DNA of 64,000 nt from Fragum whitleyi (Eukaryota; Mollusca; Bivalvia; Cardiida; Cardiidae), in contig OX411543.1 of assembly GCA_948146395.1 (NCBI GenBank), positions 36,723,058-36,787,057 of the forward strand, read 5' to 3'. Every line of letters begins with the position of its first letter. Positions within the stretch are counted from its first letter, which is position 1. The translations under genes were made by a program, and so were the position numbers. Under the pieces are notes generated by a model, which saw only the letters and a list, made by a program, of their open reading frames with translations, was not told where the DNA came from and did not search any database. Below, one piece after another: positions 59,234 through 64,000 of this stretch.

Positions 59234-59890
59234 GAGATGAATCGATCATTTGAAGATTTCATGGATGTATGAAAATTAAAATCCTAAACACACTGTATAA
59301 ATACGCGAAGCGGAATCATTCATGAGGGTAAAAAGTTTTTAAGTTCATACCTCGATGAAATCAGCAAATGATATCATTTCTTATATACTATTAATCAAAA
59401 AGTAACGATTTCTCCATTGTGAAACAATTCCCTGATCGGACTACTTTGAGCGAAAGCTTTCCAAATTGGTGCATACTCAAATTTGTTTCCATTAAGAAAT
59501 GAAATAAGATTCATAGCCAATCGGATTGCACAAATTTTGCTTGACATAACTGAAATTAAATTGTAACACATTTAAGGTTGTTTTTTTTTGTTGTTGTTGT
59601 TGAAACCCACAATCACACCTCCGAACAGTTACACTTAGTTACACCTGTTAATAATTATCATCTATTTATTGTACTATCATAGATTGTTAATTTTGGTATT
59701 TTCATAAGTCGTTACATTTTCGAAATAAAAAGTAAGAGATTATCCTCCTCTTTTCTTTTCATTATAATGTACAAATTACCACGTTTTAGTGATTAGGGCC
59801 CAAGTAATTGTAAAACTGATTGTGTATTCAACTGTGAATTTTCTACAACTTACCAACGCTGGATAATGTCTGAGTAAAAGATCAATTGGT

Positions 59891-60435
59891 CTGTGCGTGA
59901 CATTTCCAACAATTTGGAAAGTGCGTTAGGTGCAATCATTGAGCAGTGTACACAGCCACATTTTAAAAATATAGAGTTACCTGATGGTCTACAGGTACTT
60001 TGAGATCTTTTCTAGCTACAAAACGCATGGTGATGACTCTGGCAAGACTGTGCGGACGCACAGGCTGGTCAGAGTCTTTGCTTTGCGCATATTTGCAATT
60101 GTTGTAAATCCCACGTACAGGCTCCAATATTTTTGGCAGATTGTTGGCCCGTCCCTTGAACTCCGTCATGACATAATTCTCAAATTTTAAAATGAGCCTG
60201 TGCGTGACATTTCCACCAATTTGATTCCTTGGGAAACAAACATTTAGAAGCCCAGACAGTAACAGTGAAATGATAAGTTTGCCTAACTGTCTACAGATGC
60301 TTTGATACTTAATTCATCTTTAAATCGCATATATAGTTAAGACCCTGGTCAGACTGTGCAGATGCACACTGGCCAATTTTTTGCTTTGGGCACATATGAA
60401 ATTGTTGGAAATGCGACGCACAGGCTCAGTTGTTA
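59891..60435. mobile_element. Two tandem family I elements
   Basis: GGTCTGTGCGTGACATTTCC ... CACGTACAGGCTCCA, then GAGCCTGTGCGTGACATTTC (60193) ... CGACGCACAGGCTC. Both contain GACTGTGC...GCACA hairpin strings and CTTTGCTTTG. Confidence 0.65.
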
Positions 60436-61046
60436 TTTATCTGCAAAAAATACGCGGTAACCTGAGGGACATGACACAACATCTTATTGCTGCAGGGCGA
60501 GCTAAACGTCGTAAGTGCAGCTTGTTCAAGCTGTAGTTACGACTTTTATGTCGCCCGAAAATGATTGAAACACTAGGTGGTTGTTTAAAGAAATCTGTTG
60601 TCGAGCCCGTATTTTAATTTCACAAGGCAAACAAGACTGTCGCTCACAGTACCTATGGTCGGCTTCAGGTGTCCGTTTAGTATGTCTGTTTTACTAAACG
60701 ACTTACGAAAAATATAATCGTTAGTTAAAATCATAAATCGTACCTTATATCTCATTGGAATCGTCTTTAGACGATGATTCCGGTGAGATAGTGTATGGCA
60801 GAATTCCATGTTTAGTTACTCCTATTGAAGCAACTTTAATTTTTGAATTACGCAAAAATTGATCGTTTAGTAAAACAGGCCCCTGGTGCTGTATGATGAA
60901 AAAGATTAAGTATACGTCATGTGAAGTTTCAAAAGGATATCTTCAATAACCAATGTAAAAATAATCACACCAATACCCACTCCCACGGCATAGGCACCAA
61001 GATGACAACAGCCCTACTTTTGGTTTAAAACAGGAGAGCTAAACTA

Positions 61047-61267
61047 CCCTTTGCTGTTTAATCCCTGCTTTTTACGTGCCTGTGATTTTATGATTGAGAA
61101 AACATTGAGAAAAAAGAAGAAATTGCTTCTGACAAGCAATTTCTTCTTTTTCCACACTATTTTCTACCCTACAGAATGGTTATTTTTCAAATTAAATCCA
61201 CTTTAAATTTTCGTCTGCAAAACCTTTGAATTTGGACAGGTCCAAAATTTTGTAAAACAGGCAAGGG
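61047..61267 (-). mobile_element. Family A foldback transposon
   Basis: Full-length inverse copy with an intact hairpin. The flanking TTAA sites have decayed on both sides. Confidence 0.82.
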
Positions 61268-61611
61268 AAAGTTCCCGGCATTTTCGAGTCAGTCCACTCA
61301 GTTGGTGAAGCGTATATAGTCCAAAACTCAAGAATGCAGGTTTCAGACCTTAGCTGGATAAAAGCAAAACTATAAAACTGTCTTTCATATGAGATATTAG
61401 AATAAATCCCATCAAAAACTACTTGAAATGGAATCATAGTTATAGTTTTGAGCTGTATCCTTTCCTTATACGCATCAACCAACTTACCGCCTTCTTAAGT
61501 AATCCCTCCAATTGGCTACTGTTAGGGTAAAGACAACAAATAAGTATGCCTTTTTTGCCAAGTTCGATGTGATCAGTGAACATCGAAAAGAAATATATTC
61601 GAAAGGGGGTA

Positions 61612-61895
61612 GGCAAGGGCGTACCTCCCATTACGCAAGTGTGCATTAGAAATAAAATCTCTTTCAAAAAATGTCGTCGATGAATGATCATAACATCGAA
61701 ACTACAGCTTATCTAAGCTGTAGTTACGATGTTTTGATAATTCAGCAACGCTTATATCATAAAAAAGTGGAACGGACGAATGGCATTGATCTTTTGTCAC
61801 AGTCTAAATATTGTCTCTATCATATATATTCTTTGGTGGTCGCCTTCTGAGTGCGTATAAATTTAAAATTCCTAGTTACGCCTATCGTAGGCCTA
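61612..61895. mobile_element. Family H element, inverse copy
   Basis: GGCAAGGGCGTACCTCCCAT to TAGTTACGCCTATCGTAGG, with the ACTACAGCTTATCTAAGCTG hairpin at about 61699-61722. Confidence 0.75.
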
Positions 61896-62337
61896 CGATT
61901 CGTAAAACTATGCATTTAGAATGGTTCACCTTTAGAATACCCCCCCCCCCCCCCCTCAATAGTAAAGGTTGGTCCTGAGATGTTATACTAAATACCAACG
62001 ATTTCGTAAGACCATGACGCCGACAAAGACTTCATTACGTATGTTTGTGAACCATCATGCATAAGACGATCATCTGGAAACCCCGTGAAATAATTAATTG
62101 AAAAAGAGATCGGGTCTAGCATCGGTCAACCAGAAATGAAATCTTTAGCATATTTTAAAATGCATAGGAAAGATGAACAATCATTCGTGTTAATAACATG
62201 GCAAATTGTTAATAGATACGTCCGTTACCCTGCCGAATGTGTTGTTACAGTTCTTGTCCACTGTACTCCGTAATCATTAGAGGAACATTACTACCAAATT
62301 TCGAGTCAATCGGACCTAAGAAGACAGGTTGATTGAT

Positions 62338-62520
62338 TGAATGGAGTTTTACGCCGCTTTCAACTTTTTCCAGTTATATCGCAGCGGCTGGAGCATCTTA
62401 CAATGGATTCCTCATATATCTCACACCAGTACAACCATCACATCCTTTCCTAGCCTCCAGCTGCTATCTCACATAGGTCTACGATTATCAACCCATTGGT
62501 GAGAGAGACAAATCGTCGGC
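62338..62520 (-). mobile_element. SINE-2 copy, head truncated
   Basis: Minus-strand body and tail (GGAGTTTTACGCCGCTTTCA to ACCCATTGGTGAGAGAGACA). The tRNA-like head is absent. Confidence 0.75.
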
Positions 62521-62581
62521 AAGACCTAAGAAGAGTTATGTTCCTAACAAAGAATTGTACGCCGCGCCCCCGCCGGTCACC

Positions 62582-63057
62582 CATTCGGAACACCACTCGG
62601 CCAATCTCACGATAAACCTCGGATATACATAGACGGACGATTTTTAAAAATTACGAGAAAACCTTGGAAAAACTCAATGACGCAAGTTAAATTGGCGTTA
62701 GCCCTCGAAACTGCGAGTGAAAACATTCGACGTCGCCAACGCTACTCGTTTAAGTCGCTGACGTGAAACCATCGTATACTTATATGAAAATCGTTGGATT
62801 CTTAATTCACGGCTGAAAAATCTTTATTTATGAGAAAGATTCGTCATTCTCAAAAATTAAGATTTTTAAGCCGTCATTTACTGTAAGAGATATAAATCTA
62901 CAGTTCTAATTTTTCTTACACTGTTACCGCCTAACAAAATGCACGATTTTGTTACATACCCATCCGCCTTACAAACATCCGAGGTCTGTTGCAGGTTACG
63001 GAAATAGCCGAGTGTCGTTCCGAATGGGAAATGGCCGAGTGATGTTCCGAATGAGTA
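62582..63057. mobile_element. Family G transposon, duplicated right end
   Basis: ATTCGGAACACCACTCGGCC at the left; the right terminal repeat is present twice (about 63000-63028 and 63033-63057, the second GGCCGAGTGATGTTCCGAAT). A central ATTCGTCATTCTCAAAAATT hairpin is shared with the copy at 33983. Confidence 0.8.
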
Positions 63058-63084
63058 TTGCCGTCTTTCGACGAACATGTAAAA

Positions 63085-63181
63085 AGGTGTCTACCCTTGT
63101 CAGCCTGCGCAACCCGCGCAGCCTGACTAGGATCGACAATTCACGCAACATCTAGATGGTCCCTTTTCGCTGACGGGTCAT
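63085..63181. mobile_element. Family C right-end fragment
   Basis: AAAAGGTGTCTACCCTTGTC through GGTCCCTTTTCGCTGACGGG, fused to the end of a family G element. A separate piece of the same family lies at 62057-62150. Confidence 0.6.
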
Positions 63182-64000
63182 ATTTCTGGTCATTTGATAC
63201 CCATTGGATCGTTGGTAAAACTTTGGTATAACTTGTGAAACCAATCGGTTAAGTAGCAGATCGCTGGCCTTGTCCCTTGGTCTCGCATCACGTCATAAGT
63301 TTAAATATGGTGAGGGTATAAGAAACAATCAATAAACAATTCGATGGTCCGCGACCTAAACATCGTAAATTAGCTTATTCATGCTTAAATTACAATTTTT
63401 AGTCACATTTCCACCGAAATGTTTTAAAAAATGTTATAATCTAAATAACAAAATTGACGAAATGTCAAGTCCTCCTATCACGTGTGAGTCTTTTGAATTT
63501 GATTGTTCAATCGACAGTTAATTGAAAGGAGCGATCTGTTCATTAGATCTAGTAAAAGGTCCGTAGTTCGAGACCCGGACAAAACATGACAAGGTTTTCG
63601 GGAGGCATTTATCATTGTTAATTTTGGCAAAGAACATTACTACAAATTCTCTGCTTTGCTAGCTTACATTATTTTCAGCACTTCGATCCATCTGATGGTG
63701 TGCCCCGCGATGAGGTCAATGGGCGGGGCTAGATACACTCAAATTAGTAGCCCACTCTCTCAAGATCTAGGAGTCTATCCTAAACAATCAAGAAGCGATT
63801 CTATGTAGAAAATGTCATAGTTTTTCATAAGTCAGAAATTTCTGAATTGTACTCCGATAACTGCGTTATTTCTCCTTCTATAAATTTAAAATGTATTTAT
63901 GAAGGTTACATTTGATTGCATCAAACAAATCCTCATTTTCGAGCACAAATTCGCAGAGAGTCTAAGGGCAAAATTTATCGAAATTGCGCGAAGTAAGGAT

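Larger units (their letters stand above)
57967..64000. other. Downstream region without a supported coding gene
   Basis: About 6 kb with only short chance ORFs. It carries two family A elements, family I, H, G and C elements and a SINE-2, listed separately. From 63182 to 64000 I see nothing recognisable except a GTTCGAGACCCGGAC string near 63568 that could be a SINE remnant. Confidence 0.6.

Noticed and set aside
1..64000. CRISPR arrays, operons or prokaryotic signals
   Set aside because: The repeats are dispersed transposons and microsatellites without regularly spaced unique spacers, and the gene is spliced; the window is eukaryotic.

Overview
This is a eukaryotic, intron-rich and A+T-rich genomic window. 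It is built around one recognisable protein-coding gene on the plus strand: a chitin synthase fused to an N-terminal myosin motor. I assembled 30 coding exons between 14527 and 56797. All have GT-AG borders and compatible phases, and they sum to 7155 nt, giving 2384 residues plus a stop. Myosin-headed chitin synthases are known from molluscs (shell- and radula-associated enzymes such as bivalve CS1) and other lophotrochozoans. The gene, the tRNA-derived SINEs and the dense small inverted-repeat transposons point to a mollusc, most likely a bivalve. Species cannot be set from the sequence alone.

Layout. Positions 1-14485 hold no coding gene I can support. They contain dispersed repeats, microsatellites and probably the undetected promoter and 5' noncoding exon(s), because the first coding exon is preceded by a splice acceptor at 14484-14485. 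Exons 1-18 (14527-42030) encode the myosin motor: P-loop, switch I, switch II, HFAGEV motif, SH1-like helix and converter. Exons 19-20 encode a highly charged linker in place of IQ motifs. Exons 21-23 encode about ten membrane segments and a large N-glycosylation-rich, cysteine-rich loop. Exons 24-30 encode the family 2 glycosyltransferase ([21 protein letters not shown]), a second membrane cluster with the WGTREG motif, two last membrane spans and a charged cytoplasmic tail. Positions 56798-64000 hold the 3' UTR and more dispersed repeats.

Repeat families. I use these labels: A, about 222-bp foldback with TTAA ends and a CAATTTCTTC hairpin; B, about 165-bp palindrome starting TTAAGGTAGTGG; C, about 250-bp element starting TGTGACCCGTCACGCG; D, about 130-bp palindrome of the type CTGCGTTCAGGATGAC with a CACGTG core; E, about 350-bp element with TACAGT ends carrying an ATCGTCTC/GAGACGAT hairpin; F, 350-700-bp element with CAGTTAACAACATCGTGAAAT ends that carries TTCA-type microsatellites; G, about 450-bp element with ATTCGGAACACCACTCGGCC ends; H, about 284-bp element; I, GAGCCTGTGCGTGACATT element; plus three tRNA-derived SINE families and one decayed Tc1-like transposon. 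Several foldbacks sit within about 20 bp of 5' splice sites of the chitin synthase gene.

How it works together. From family knowledge, the membrane domain polymerises UDP-GlcNAc into chitin and extrudes it, and the motor domain is thought to couple the enzyme to cortical actin. The new points here are an internally duplicated four-cysteine module in the extracellular loop, a P-loop substitution in the motor, a frame-neutral micro-exon in the linker, and an intronic minisatellite made of decoy splice acceptors in front of exon 13.
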